Positions 22,525 through 33,136 of a stretch of 64,000 nt of DNA are shown here, piece by piece (the first letter of the stretch is position 1; each line of letters opens with the position of its first letter). A model generated the notes under the pieces. The model worked only from the letters and a program-made list of their open reading frames with translations. It did no database searches and was not told where the DNA came from. Made by a program: the position numbers and the translations under genes. Source of the stretch: Trachythela sp. YZ-2020 (Eukaryota; Cnidaria; Anthozoa; Malacalcyonacea; Clavulariidae); contig JADLSH010000249.1 of NCBI GenBank assembly GCA_016169945.1, forward strand, positions 2,170,001-2,234,000, given 5' to 3'.

Positions 22525-23505
22525 ATAAGGAATGGACCGATTTAAGGCCGTTTTTCACTTCAAATGTAACGTAACGTACCATTTTATTTTGTGTCGAAGT
22601 CCTTAGTTCTACCCGAGGGCTCAGGAAACAAAGAAATACGCTACGTTTCGATACGATACGGTTGAAATGGAAAACAATTACCTTTATACTATACAGTAAT
22701 ATAGATACGGATAATCTGTTTGACCACAGTTAATATAGGGTCTGACGGATCATTCGTTTTAGTGTAAACACAAGACGAATTTCTAGATGCACTTGACTAC
22801 CTGATAATGTATGATATACCTGTTTATAAAGGCGACAAACAGACAGATTATCTGTCAAGACGAACTATCTGCGTGGTTCGTCTATATATATACAAAGGCA
22901 AATTTGCGTGCGGTAATTGTTCAGTTAATTGTCCCATGTTGAAGGATTATCCTCCTGGCGATGCATATTTTAGAAGCGAAATCTCAAATGTGGCCTGTCT
23001 GCACTGCTATAGCCATGGTCCGTGGACATGGTATATAGCTTTTCACTCGTTGACATCCAAAGTTGTTAAAACTATAACATTTTGTTGTTATTGACAGACA
23101 GTGTATATATATATATTGATTTAAAAATTCCTATTTTCATCGATGGAGAAATCTGATAAATATAGATAATTTCGAGAGTAAATGGATGGTTTTCCAACCA
23201 ATGAAACATCGTTCGACGATTTGATTAGTTTTAACTAGGGAGCGAACTCAGCTTCACAGCTTGCCTTATCAAAATTTCCTCCCGCGGTTCGGTCTGACCT
23301 GTGAAAACATATTTTTCAATCTGAAAACTGAAGTCAATTGGTATTTATCGAAAAATCAAAATCTCATGCCATGTCCATGAGAGACAACGACTTTCAATAA
23401 TTTAAGATTCTCTTTTACTCGTTAAACTATTTTCCCCCTATAGAAACACTGAAACAGTCTTGCAAAAACGGTAAACCTCTGAACTTCATCTTTAGGGTCT
23501 TCTAC
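22525..23505. other. No gene seen
   Basis: A 95-codon frame at 22807-23094 has no family resemblance or splice support. (TA)n occurs near 23103-23116. Confidence 0.4.
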
Positions 23506-23513
23506 ATCAAACT

Positions 23514-23625
23514 ACAACACAACAAGAACTTCGACGTTTTCGGGCGAAGGCAGCCGTCTGGCCATAACTTCCAGACGAAGAACTTTCGCGCGAAACGTCA
23601 TTCGTTCTTGTTGTGATTCCGGCAG
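23514..23625. repeat. Penelope-like terminal hairpin with degenerate hammerhead core
   Basis: The arms AACAAGAACTTCGACGTTTT and AAACGTCATTCGTTCTTGTT are inverted around a ~60-base loop. On the + strand CAGACGA (23572-23578) precedes a short hairpin and GAAAC (23592-23596), i.e. a hammerhead-like core with CAGACGA in place of CUGANGA. Similar GAAACGTCGAAGTTCTTGTTG blocks are typical of Penelope-like elements. Confidence 0.5.
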
Positions 23626-23629
23626 AAGA

Positions 23630-24365
23630 CTATATAAGACCCGCGCCAGCATGTCCATGACACCACCACACCGACACCACACGTTCAAAAACTTCTGAAA
23701 GAATTTGGCTGTGCTGAATATAGTGGGTGATCAAACGGCGAGCAAAGGGCATGGGACTATAGTAACAGGAAAAACCATGCATTTTGTTGTATTTAATCAT
23801 TTGTTAATTCTTTCTGTGTCCTCAATGAAACTATACGTAAAACTTTGTAAATTTGCTGACTAGTAGAAACTAGAAAGCCACTCAGGTCCATGACGAAATT
23901 AAATAGATTTCATAAGATACTGATAACTGAATGATTTCTATTCAACAAAGTTCTAGAAGATCTAGATATGGATTAAAAGACTATAATTATACACAAGAGT
24001 TTGTAATATTTCGAGCTTAAACTAATTAAATAATGAAATATAATCAAAATATATATATATCCAAACTCAGGCCTATGGTCTACCATATATCTTGGATACC
24101 TCAAGATGTGTATTTAAAACTTTCGGATCCCACTGGTTTCTATAGTCTTCCATGTTTCCAGGCAAAAAAAACCAGCCCTTTGGCATGTTTTCGCAACATA
24201 CTTATAGTTATATTTTAATAAAGTTTGTTGAAATTTGTATTAACTTTGTGCAAACATCTTTTGTCTATTGTCTTTCACAACTAATTAAGGCAACCGCTCT
24301 AATACATTCCATTCGACTGTCGAAAGCCACGCTCCATTGTACGTATCCTGGGATATATCTGCGAT
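23630..24365. other. No gene seen
   Basis: No supportable exon or repeat; short frames only. Confidence 0.4.
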
Positions 24366-24369
24366 ACTA

Positions 24370-24545
24370 TAGTAGAATTAGACTCCGTCCACACGGGATT
24401 GATGAATTCTGAACCGGCGTACTCAAATTGGCAGGATTTCGCCTTTCGCGTTCACACATGATGCATGAAACAGCGGACGAATTCGAGCACAGTTAACCAT
24501 ATTACCAACTCCTGTGTGAACAAATGGAACCGTATACGAATTTGC
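24370..24545. mobile_element. MITE family C copy
   Basis: CCGTCCACACGGGATTGATG... through GAACCGTATACGAATTTGCG carries the same blocks as 16190-16360 and 32038-32255 in an inverted arrangement. Confidence 0.45.
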
Positions 24546-24800
24546 GTGTGAGAGTTGCAACTCTTGCTCGCGTTGACAGCCAACTCTCATCAACTCTCAT
24601 GCATTCTCATCTACTTTGAGCTGATTCAGTTGATGAGAGATTTTTCTCGTTTAAACCGGTACGCGCGGTAATATCCAGTCAACTCTCATGCAACTCTTGT
24701 TCTCGTTTGACCAAGGCATGAGTGTTAATGAAACTTTCATGCAAACTCTCACTTGCCAACTCTCGTCAACTCTCATCCTCGTTTGACCGGGGCTTTAATA
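24545..24800 (-). repeat. Second member of the GAGAGTTGATGAGAG repeat, inverted
   Basis: Shares CCAACTCTCATCAACTCTCA, CTTTGAGCTGATTCA, CAACTCTTGTTCTCGTTTGA and CTCTCATCCTCGTTTGACC with 22184-22520 but lacks the expanded 20-bp array. Confidence 0.7.
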
Positions 24801-24804
24801 TAAA

Positions 24805-26400
24805 TGCAAATATTTAGTACACAGCTAAGGATAAGCTAATCCTTAAAAGACTTGTTGGAATAGAATAGTATTACAATAGAGTTACATTATATGATATATA
24901 TAGCGTTTATAGGTTGATCCAGTGATTTATGGATAAAATAATATAGAGCTTGTATAATTATGTTGTTTGGCAATTCAGATTAATATATGTGGTTTGTGTC
25001 GGTAGTTTTGTAGTTTGTTATCGGTTTTTGGTAAATTTAATCCCCAAGACAAAACAACATATACCGTATTAAAGTACTGCTAAATTAAAGCAAACTTTCT
25101 AATGACAAATAGCGGGTGTCCCAAAAAAGGACCGGTGTTTCATTTGATATTACGCGAAGAATATTTTTCTGGACAATTTCTATTTGCGAGTACCTCTTGT
25201 CTCCTGAAAGCTTGGACAAACTGGGAAACATTGTTGCATGCATGCAAGCATTTTTCCACCCTCGAAAACCTGTTCAAAAAGCTAGAAATATTCTGGGGAG
25301 AACCCCCATGCAGACCCCATATATTCTTTTTCGAAAACTCTAATAATCTTATTCTTACAATGATAATCAATCAGAAAGAGGTCTATTACAATTATTACAA
25401 TTCAGATAAATTTTTAACATTGAAATTCAAATTTCAGGTAAAATCATTGCCGCCCCTTCCCCCCCCTTCCCCGAACTCAAGATGCTTCGTTACGTCCTTG
25501 ACTGTAATTTACCAAATGACTTGAGGATCCCCTCTGTAAACCACTTATTGTGAAGTTGGCGCCCTCATTCATACACTCAGACATAAGTTACTCTACTGCA
25601 TGAAAAGGTTTCTAACAAATGTTTCTTGTTTTTTCTCGACTACAATTATGTACACCGAGCTATTAGCATAGCCCTGAATGTGGATTGAAAACGCTTTCCA
25701 TCTACTGCCTCGCTCCGCGACATTCAACACGCGACCCTCGTCAATTTTATCTGCACTCTCGTCACACTAACGTTATATGACAGCCATGCGTTCTCAGTCA
25801 TTAAATTATGTCCACAAAACTCAACCTTTATTGACTAAGTCATGCAATTATGAAGTGGCGAAGATATTGCATAAATTATCGAACAGAGAAACAAGCACGT
25901 CATAACTAAGCCTTTCTGAAATGTAGACTATTATTAAAGCTTTAAAGTTCCTCTTGCAAGAACTCGACTCCTTTCTGAGAAATTACAATATATATGGAGT
26001 ATTGAATGTTACCTATATGAAACAGAAGCCTGGCTAAAGGTTTTCCAATCGTTTTAAAACACCTCTGCATGGTTATGGACTGAACATATACTGGAATATA
26101 CTATTGTTGTGTTGCCAATTTGGGAAAGAGTAATCTATCGAACCAGCCAGAGAATTCGTCCAATTAATATTGGAAACTCTGAGTTAGGTAAGAATGGTTT
26201 GGAAGAAGTGTCTGTGTAGGGATAGCTATATATATATATAGCAAAAGCTCACTTCCCTTGTGGTCGTTTGAGCACTCTGGCCCCAAGACACTTCACGCAT
26301 GTCTGGATGCGCATGTGTCTGAGTATTGTACCACATGCGCTAGCATGGTGAGGGCAAGAGTATGGTGTATAAATACGAAGTCACTCGCATGTAGACTGCG
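24805..26400. other. No gene seen
   Basis: A lone mariner-like end (GGGTGTCCCAAAAAAGGACC) lies at 25114-25133 without a partner. A 140-codon frame from 25102 is in low-complexity sequence and has no support. Confidence 0.45.
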
Positions 26401-26407
26401 TTACAAG

Positions 26408-26455
26408 CTGCACTGACGAGCCGTTGAACGGCGAAACATGCATGCATGTCTGCAG
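26408..26455 (+). ncRNA. Complete hammerhead ribozyme motif (type I)
   Basis: Stem I is CTGCA (26408-26412) with TGCAG (26451-26455). The core CTGACGA is at 26413-26419; stem II GCCGT/ACGGC (26420-26424, 26428-26432) closes a TGA loop; GAA follows at 26433-26435; stem III ACATG/CATGT (26436-26440, 26445-26449) closes a CATG loop; the cleavage base is C26450. Every conserved core position (C3 U4 G5 A6 N7 G8 A9, G12 A13 A14, A15.1-U16.1, H17) is met. Such small type I ribozymes are known from Penelope-like elements and retrozymes; a (TA)n run follows 7 bases downstream. Activity is inferred, not shown. Confidence 0.85.
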
Positions 26456-26459
26456 ATTT

Positions 26460-26461
<2 letters not shown>

Positions 26462-26494
<33 letters not shown>
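26462..26494. repeat. (TA)n microsatellite
   Basis: About sixteen TA units directly after the hammerhead motif; another (TA)n lies at 26849-26874. Confidence 0.95.
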
Positions 26495-26496
<2 letters not shown>

Positions 26497-26692
26497 GAAT
26501 AAAGTGTGTAAGACGCGAACTTCAAGAAGATCTTTGAGTTGTTATAATTTATTATTTACAAACCTTTCGCCCGTTCAGGCTTCTATATATATAGTATGAG
26601 GAATAAAGTGTGTAAGACGCGAACTTCAAGAAGATCTTTGAGTTGTTATAATTTATTATTTACAGACCTTTCGCCCGTTCGGGCTTCCTCAG
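26493..26692 (-). repeat. Duplicated Penelope-like terminal segment
   Basis: The stretch GAGGAATAAAGTGTGTAAGA through CCTTTCGCCCGTTCRGGCTT occurs at 26494-26584 and again at 26597-26688 with one or two differences. On the minus strand the second copy reads CTGAGGA-A-GCCCG-AA-CGGGC-GAAA (26692 to about 26668), a hammerhead-like core with one extra A before stem II. The arrangement suits Penelope-like element ends. Confidence 0.6.
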
Positions 26693-26876
26693 TGTAAAAC
26701 AGTTAAAATACAGTGTGCATAGACTACAAACAAATACATAGCACATGCATCGTTTGAATAATTACATATTATACCCGTTCAATTCTAAGATAATTGGTCT
26801 CTTGAGCGTTAAAATGAAAGAGTTTTCATCAATTAATGATCTGTAACCTATATATATATATATATATATATATGTA

Positions 26877-27024
26877 CAGGGTGTATCAAAAAAAAGTGAA
26901 CCCTTTGAAATTAAATACAATAGGGTACAATAGATTATTTGAAAGAAAATGCAAATAAATTTTTCTCAAAATCAAAAACTATTACTATTGTAAGGGTTCA
27001 CTTTTTTTTTTTTTATACACCCTG
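26877..27024. mobile_element. Mariner-like MITE, 148 bp
   Basis: Ends CAGGGTGTATCAAAAAAAAG and CTTTTTTTTTTTTTATACACCCTG are inverted and extend through GTGAACCCTT / AAGGGTTCAC. TA dinucleotides flank both ends (26875-26876, 27025-27026), the Tc1/mariner target duplication. No transposase. Confidence 0.85.
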
Positions 27025-27056
27025 TATATATAGTGATTTATGGCTATGCATATACG

Positions 27057-27226
27057 ATATGCTGAGTGTCTTTATAAGATCAAACTGCAAGTGAAAAATT
27101 CAACAAGAACTTCGGCGTTTCGAGCAAAGCCCTTCTTCTAAATGTGAGTAGCCTTCGCTCGAAACGTCGAAGTGCTTGTTGAATTTTTCAGGTAGTTTGA
27201 TCCCAAAGACCTTCAGTATATTGTGA
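27057..27226. repeat. Penelope-like hairpin with ~70-bp arms
   Basis: The left arm (ATATGCTGAGTGTCTTTATA, GATCAAACTGCAAG, AATTCAACAAGAACTTCGGC, GTTTCGAGCAAAGCC) is the inverted counterpart of the right arm ending CCTTCAGTATATTG. Only about 25 bases separate the arms. The GAAACGTCGAAGTGCTTGTTG block matches the hairpin at 23514-23625. Confidence 0.7.
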
Positions 27227-27229
27227 ATA

Positions 27230-27890
27230 CAGTATAGGCCTACTAAGTGTGAATTAGTAACTGTATATTATCTAAAAAAGATATAACTGCCAATATTGGG
27301 ATTCCTCCTTTCAGATTGACTGAAAATTTCTGTCTGTAGAATCCTTCTTCCCAGAGCCTGAGGGCTAGTAAGGATTATCTCTTGTTCACTGCTCCAGTGT
27401 TAGTATATATACAGAAGGAGACGGGACTACCCAGAATTTACCTGTTGTGTTTGGTAGAGTCAAACTGGAAGCACTCTTCACATGCGAATGATGTGAAATT
27501 ATAATCAAATTGGAGGAATCAACCCTATGCAGGTGAAAGGTTGTCATGCATATAAGGATCAAGGATGCATTCATATTTGCATGAATGTCGTCTAGTTAGC
27601 GTTATAATTGTTCACGATGCCTATTCATTATAAAGCGTTCGCGCTGATCTTGTCAAGTCGCTTGATTGACTTATATCCCGACGGGCAACCAGAGATTAGG
27701 CTAAGACCAGCATTAAAAACATACTTATAACTTTACAAGTCTTGGTACTTCGTCTATATGCATTTAATAAAGCCGGGTGAAAAGTTGATTTGTCAAATGT
27801 ATTGAAATTGGACAAAAATTTGTTGATATCAAAGGGTTTAATTGATGGGCGATAAAATAGATTTCCCCGTTACGCCATTTCCGTCGTGAG
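27230..27890. other. No gene seen
   Basis: Short frames only, no repeat recognised. Confidence 0.4.
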
Positions 27891-27898
27891 CGTGTGTT

Positions 27899-28122
27899 AA
27901 GGCAATTTTCCATTACAGCCGCTTTGCCCGCGCGGGCGGAGCGACCATGTTTCAACTTTTGCTTTAGGTGTCTAGCATGATATTTTTTGTCCGCTTTACA
28001 CCTCGCGGACACGCCTGAAAGTTGAACTACATTCAACTTTCTTGCGTGCCCGCGCGACGCATTATTTTCACACGTGAATGAATCGGTCGCGCCGCACACG
28101 CGCAAACACGACCGTAATGGCA
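27899..28122. mobile_element. GC-rich MITE with TTA target duplication
   Basis: Inverted ends AGGCAATTTTCCATTACAGC and (right end, reverse complement) AGGCCATTTGCCATTACGGT, flanked by TTA on each side. The interior is CpG-rich (GCCCGCGCGGGCGGAGCGAC). TTA duplications suggest PIF/Harbinger. Boundaries are accurate to a few bases. Confidence 0.6.
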
Positions 28123-28734
28123 AATGGCCTTTAGTCGCGAACGTGTGTTAGTCGTGAGGGGTAAATTTAATTCATCACGCAACTCGCGAGAGAAAACATA
28201 GACAGAAATAGCTTTGGGCAACTAAATTTTTGGTGTGACCTTTAAAAATTTTACGAGCCCTGATTGATTTGTTCACTGTTTAAACGTTTGTCTGGAATAC
28301 TATAATACATAATTGAGGCATACTGTAGTTATGACAAAGGGCATTTTTGTGGCCCAGTATAGTTAGTGCCTTTCATATGTGCAAACGTGCTTTGACTCAT
28401 GCGGTCATGTGATTTTAATTTTGCCTGAGCTGAGTAGAATGCCAAAGTTCGAATCTAGGTGTGGATATGCGGGTAGGAAGGTCGACATGTGGCATTTTTT
28501 TTTATTCAACTTCGCCTCAATGGCAGGGAGTCCACAACAGGACTGTATAATGTAGCCTATGCGACTTATCACTTATGCGCCCTGTTACTCGTTCCAGTTC
28601 CCCGAGAGAACTACATATATAACTGGAGTGAGCTTCACGACTCAATCAGCACTATAGCTTCAGTATATTTATATCGTGATTAGATATGACACTTGTTTCG
28701 TTTTAATGAAACCCCCAGATATATTCAAAACCAT

Positions 28735-29000
28735 GCTACACGAGGCAAGTTTTTCTGCAACTTGCAACGCAATTTTGGACACAGAGTGACGTTAGGTAAA
28801 AAGTATATTCGCAGAGAAATTGTGAGCATGAATCTCGTTTTACTTTGCCGATATATTTCTTCCTAAACATGCCCAGAAAGCAACAAAGTAATGATTGAGA
28901 ATGACAATATCAGTGGAGGAAAACGCGGGTCATGTCCACTGATTTTCTGTGCGTACATTTCTACATAACATGGCTCTGCCCTGTATAACATGGCCTCTGG
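28735..29000. mobile_element. MITE family B, right end eroded
   Basis: Starts CATGCTACACGAGGCAAGTT, has TTTTTCTGCAACTTGCAACG and the internal block AATCTCGTTTTACTTTGCCG shared (inverted) with 31707-32039 and 48253-48360. Confidence 0.65.
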
Positions 29001-29574
29001 AAAAGTGCGGCAGATAATATATTTACAGTCGCCCTGCAAACACACAAGTTTGTGAATCATTTAGTTAAATGTATAGCAATTAGCAAACGAAATCAAAGTC
29101 GACAATTCGTGAATAGATATTCTCATCCCTAATTGATGCTTTGTTTTGGACAATGCGAAACAGATTATTTTATTGCTGTTTTTCGCGATAAGCAGTGCAT
29201 GGGGCATAATAGAAAGAGTATATTGTTTATAATAAGATTGTTAATGTGTTATGACTGGCAAAAAGACTGCAGAGAAATACGATTTGTTGTTTTTCTCAAA
29301 ATGAAAGCTACACGATACATTTTATATGCGTGGGCTTGATATTGTGTCTGTTCAGCCTGCAACCAACTGAACTAGAAAGTATCTGGAGCGCTATCATCAA
29401 TAATATGCACTGTATGTATATATTCTGTACATCTCAACGAGTGGCCGTCTGAAATCAGCCTATATGTTCTGAGAATTTATCTTGTTTTACTCAATTTGCC
29501 GATAATTTTCTAGCTATAAGCATGCCCACAGAGCAACAAAGTTTATACTTTACTTAGTTTATATATAATACCCT

Positions 29575-29930
29575 ATTTATTACCTCCGCCAGGAGGTTAT
29601 GTTTCAACCTGGGTTTGTTTGTGTGTGTGTGTGTTTAATAAGAACAATTATGGAGCTAATGGCAATAGGCCAAGGACAAATCGACTCAATTCTGGTTCAA
29701 TTTGAATGAAATTTGGATGAAGAATTTACAAAGGTTTGTCTTGCTTTTCCCGGCTGAACAGAACTGAATGTGTAGTAAGCATCTATATAATTTATGCTTG
29801 AATACTTGACTTAATTCAGTGCTAGCGGTGATATGCAGCCAAAACTGACTAGAAAATATCTGAAGCGCTATTATCAATGATATATACTGTACTACTGTCA
29901 CTGAGTATATATGGTATATAATCTAACTTT
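29575..29930 (+). repeat. Interspersed repeat family D with CCTCCGCCAGGAGGTTATGT start
   Basis: Begins TTACCTCCGCCAGGAGGTTA TGTTTC, a start I associate with a widespread invertebrate repeat, followed by (GT)n, AAGGACAAATCGACTCAATT and blocks shared with 20440-20680 and 35990-36185. Confidence 0.55.
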
Positions 29931-30103
29931 GACATTATATTTTGCGTTAGGTATAAGGTATATAGCCTATAGACTGATCTACTTTTTCCATAATGATCAG
30001 GCTTTTAGCTGTCAAATGATACCCTTTTTGCATCATTTAATTGCAATCAAATACGATCCGATTTAAAATGGCAGGTCGAGCTCGCATTTTCCACCATTGG
30101 GAA

Positions 30104-30432
30104 AATACAGCTATTTCAATTAAGGTTGTCATAGACAATAGTCAAATGTACAATATGAGCCCTAAAAGAATGATGGGAATAATCATAGTTTTAAATAGCC
30201 TCGTAGGAATACAAATATAGTATCCCAGTAGCCTCGTGGGAATACAAATATATTATCTCAGTAGCCTCGTGGGAATACAAATATAGTATCTTAGTAGCCA
30301 TTTGTATTCCTACGAGGCTACTGATGTGTTAAACTTATTTAAAACTATGATTATTCCCATCATTCATTAAGCGCTCATTTGTACATTTGACTATTGTCTG
30401 TGACAACCTTAATTGTAATAGCTGTATATTCT
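30104..30432. mobile_element. Fold-back MITE with ~95-bp inverted ends and internal 37-bp tandem repeat
   Basis: ATACAGCTATTTCAATTAAG GTTGTCATAGACAATAGTC on the left is inverted at the right end (GACTATTGTCTGTGACAACC TTAATTGTAATAGCTGTAT). The loop holds three units of AGCCTCGTGGGAATACAAAT ATAGTATCTCAGT plus one inverted unit. No coding frame. Confidence 0.8.
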
Positions 30433-30744
30433 AAATCAAAAAGTTCAGTTGAGCTCGCGCGTAACCGAAGGTGAGTGACTGGAACTAGGCCGTGTAAAAT
30501 GCCCAGAGATAAATTTCATCTACTTATACCTGAAAATTAGGAGCGCGAACTTTAACGAATTCTCCATTTGATTGAGGCTGAATTTCCAAACTTCTAATAA
30601 CATTTTCAAACTTAATGTAGCTTTTCCATCAATATTCCACCTAAATATATAGAAAATACACATTATAGCAATATCAATACAATTGCACATACGTGTCCCT
30701 TTATAACGGTGAGACAGACATCTTCACCAGCTCTGGACAATCAT

Positions 30745-30960
30745 ACTTATTTATCCTGGATAGCTCTATCAGTTCTTTCTGCATGGAGGTTCAGTAAGGC
30801 CCTACAGTTATTGGCCCAGTGTTATACTACAGGAGGACGCCTAAACTAAACTAACTTTATCTATACTGGATAGCTCTATCATGCAGTTCCAAAAGTTCTT
30901 ATATACTAGTGGTCAAGTAAATATATACCCTCCCCTGTTGGTCCGGAGTTATACTAAATC
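30745..30960 (-). repeat. Family A repeat, two inverted units
   Basis: CTGGATAGCTCTATCAGTTC and CCTAAACTAAACTAACTTTA are the reverse complement of family A. Confidence 0.7.
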
Positions 30961-30969
30961 AAACTGGAG

Positions 30970-31700
30970 GCACTCTTCTCACATATAGCCTTTATAGGAA
31001 TGAGACTAAAAGGTATAAACAAACAATTCTGTATGACCGATGCAATAATCGAACCCATCACAGCTGAGTTTCACCGTTTACGCGCAGAGGCCTGAAACCA
31101 GCATCCATGCATGCACTCATCCATTTCAAATCGACTTTTACTCTATATATTGAACGTGCTAAGTTATTAGACAAAATAGAACTCTTTATATTTTAATTAC
31201 AAAGAAAATAACAATTTTTAATTGTTAAAACCAGAAAGCTCTACATATATATAAGTCTCATATCCCCCGCTAAATACAAATGCCGTACGGCGAGCGGCAA
31301 ACTTGTCAAAAGGACTTCAATCAAACGCATTTATTAAGAACAATGTTTGCAGATTAATTTCCTCGCGCAAATAAGATCGACTCGTAGCTGCTGTCGTGTC
31401 TTAGTAGTAATTATAAAAGACCTTTGATGATTATTCGACTTTAATTTTTCACACTTTGAGCTCGGCGACGACAATTTGCGTTTTGTTTTTATTCACGAAC
31501 TAAAAAGGGCAAACGCTTTTAAATCATTCTAGGAGTTAGGTATGTCATATTATATACATAAGAAAGTAATAATTCATGATATAAATTGCAGGAAGCTTGT
31601 TTTTAATTAAGTAATTTTGTACGTCTATAGTCATATGTTAAAAGGATTCCGATGCCATTTGTAGACGCATAGTTGTATATGAATAATAAAACGACGAAAA
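30970..31700. other. No gene seen
   Basis: AT-rich sequence without supportable features. Confidence 0.4.
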
Positions 31701-31706
31701 TTACTA

Positions 31707-32039
31707 AAGGCCATGTTACAAGGGGCAATTTTTGCTTCAACTTGCAACAAAATTTCTGCACATATAGCCATGTTATGTAGAAATGTGCGCACAGAAAAAC
31801 AGTGAACATGGCCCGCGTTTCACTTCAACGATATTATCATTCTCAACATTTCTTTGTTACCTTAATTCTGGCCATGTTTAGCAAGAAAAATATCGGCAAA
31901 GTAAAACGAGATTCATGCTCATAATTGCTCTGCGAATATACTTTTTTACCGCCTAACATCGCTCCGGTGTGTCCGAAATTGCATTGCAATTAAGTTGCAG
32001 CAAAAATTGCCTCGTGTATATCATGTCTAACATGGCCTT
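31707..32039. mobile_element. MITE family B, most complete copy
   Basis: Left end AAGGCCATGTTACAAGGGGC AATTTTTGC and right end GCAAAAATTGCCTCGTGTAT ... AACATGGCCTT are inverted; both arms carry CAACTTGCA. No transposase inside. Confidence 0.75.
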
Positions 32040-32255
32040 AAGACTACGTTCACATACAGGAGACCGGACGAAATCGAAAATCTACGAAAATTAGTCTGGT
32101 TCCAGTTGTTCATACGGGAATTCGCACGGTTAGCTGTGCTCAAATTCGTCCGGGTTCCGCTGGCGCGTCCCGTGTGAATTCGAAAGGCAAAATCGTGCAT
32201 GTTTGAGTACGATTCCGAATTCATCCGCGGTTCCGTGTGAACGCACCATTGTTTA
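32040..32255. mobile_element. MITE family C, most complete copy
   Basis: Begins ACTACGTTCACATACAGGAG and ends GTTCCGTGTGAACGCACCAT, inverted around TTCACA/TGTGAA. Contains AATTCGCACGGTTAGCTGTG and AAATTCGTCCGGGTTCCGC. Confidence 0.6.
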
Positions 32256-32259
32256 AAGT

Positions 32260-33130
32260 AGATCTTCTCTTTTGTCGTCATGTTTTCAAGTCTAAAATTT
32301 AAATCTGCATTTGAATTCGGATTTTCAGTCTTTCAATATTCCGTATTTTTACGGTCGGACTGAAAGGATGGAAATCATGGAATTTTCAGCCGTTTGACTA
32401 AAGAAGGATATTTCAGGAAAATGTGACTTAACCCATTAAGCCGCAATGCTCTCTAATACGCCACTTTGTAATTTTACTCTGTTCGTCAAGGGGAAAGTTT
32501 GGGTGTTAATGAGTTAAGGAAAATATTAAATTGTAAATATACGTTATCTAGCGTTGATGTGTATCAATTTTGATGAGCAAATACTGTAGTTTATACGTAA
32601 TTTTCTATAAAAGATATTTTATATCCTTATATAGCTTAAAGACAGCAAAAACTTATCATGGTTTACCAAATATAGTATAAATTCACTACTTTTTGCCTCC
32701 CATGGGTTTCCATAGATTTTCCTCCCAGAGACTTGTACTCCCTTGCATTGCGTGGTGAAGAACTTCAGTGACAATCAGTACTATTGTTTCTTAAGACCTA
32801 GTTGCCTTGCATTCTGAGCCAAAAACTGTGAGAAAACCAAATGAATGTTTTGGATTGTACAGGCCTGCCACAAAGACGTGTGAGAATCGCCACTGCATAT
32901 ACTGATATTGACGCATTCTTTACACCATGGCCACGTCTCGCGAGCAACATCCAATTAGCCAATGGCAACACTTTGCTCATGACGATAGCATTAAGTACAA
33001 CTTGTACAACATCTAATATATCTATACTACAGACTTTCTTATGCAATACATTCAAGATGCTAAGATGCTTATACAATTTCAATGTGATCTTATATGACCT
33101 ATACTACCTATTTTTTTATATCTAGAGGTT
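32260..33130. other. Upstream region of the receptor gene, no exon identified
   Basis: A decayed TTAACCCATTA...TAATGAGTTAA element lies at 32431-32515. Overlapping open frames on both strands around 32800-33120 have no coding support. A promoter was not identified. Confidence 0.4.
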
Positions 33131-33136
33131 GACATC

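Noticed and set aside
22807..23094. 95-codon cysteine-containing frame
   Set aside because: Cysteine spacing resembles no known module, and no splice sites or paralogues support it.
25102..25524. 140-codon frame
   Set aside because: Begins in a mariner-like terminal sequence and ends in a CCCCTTCCCCCC run; composition not protein-like.
32798..33125. Overlapping 94-codon frames on both strands upstream of the receptor
   Set aside because: Both end abruptly, neither has family motifs or splice support; likely chance frames in upstream sequence.
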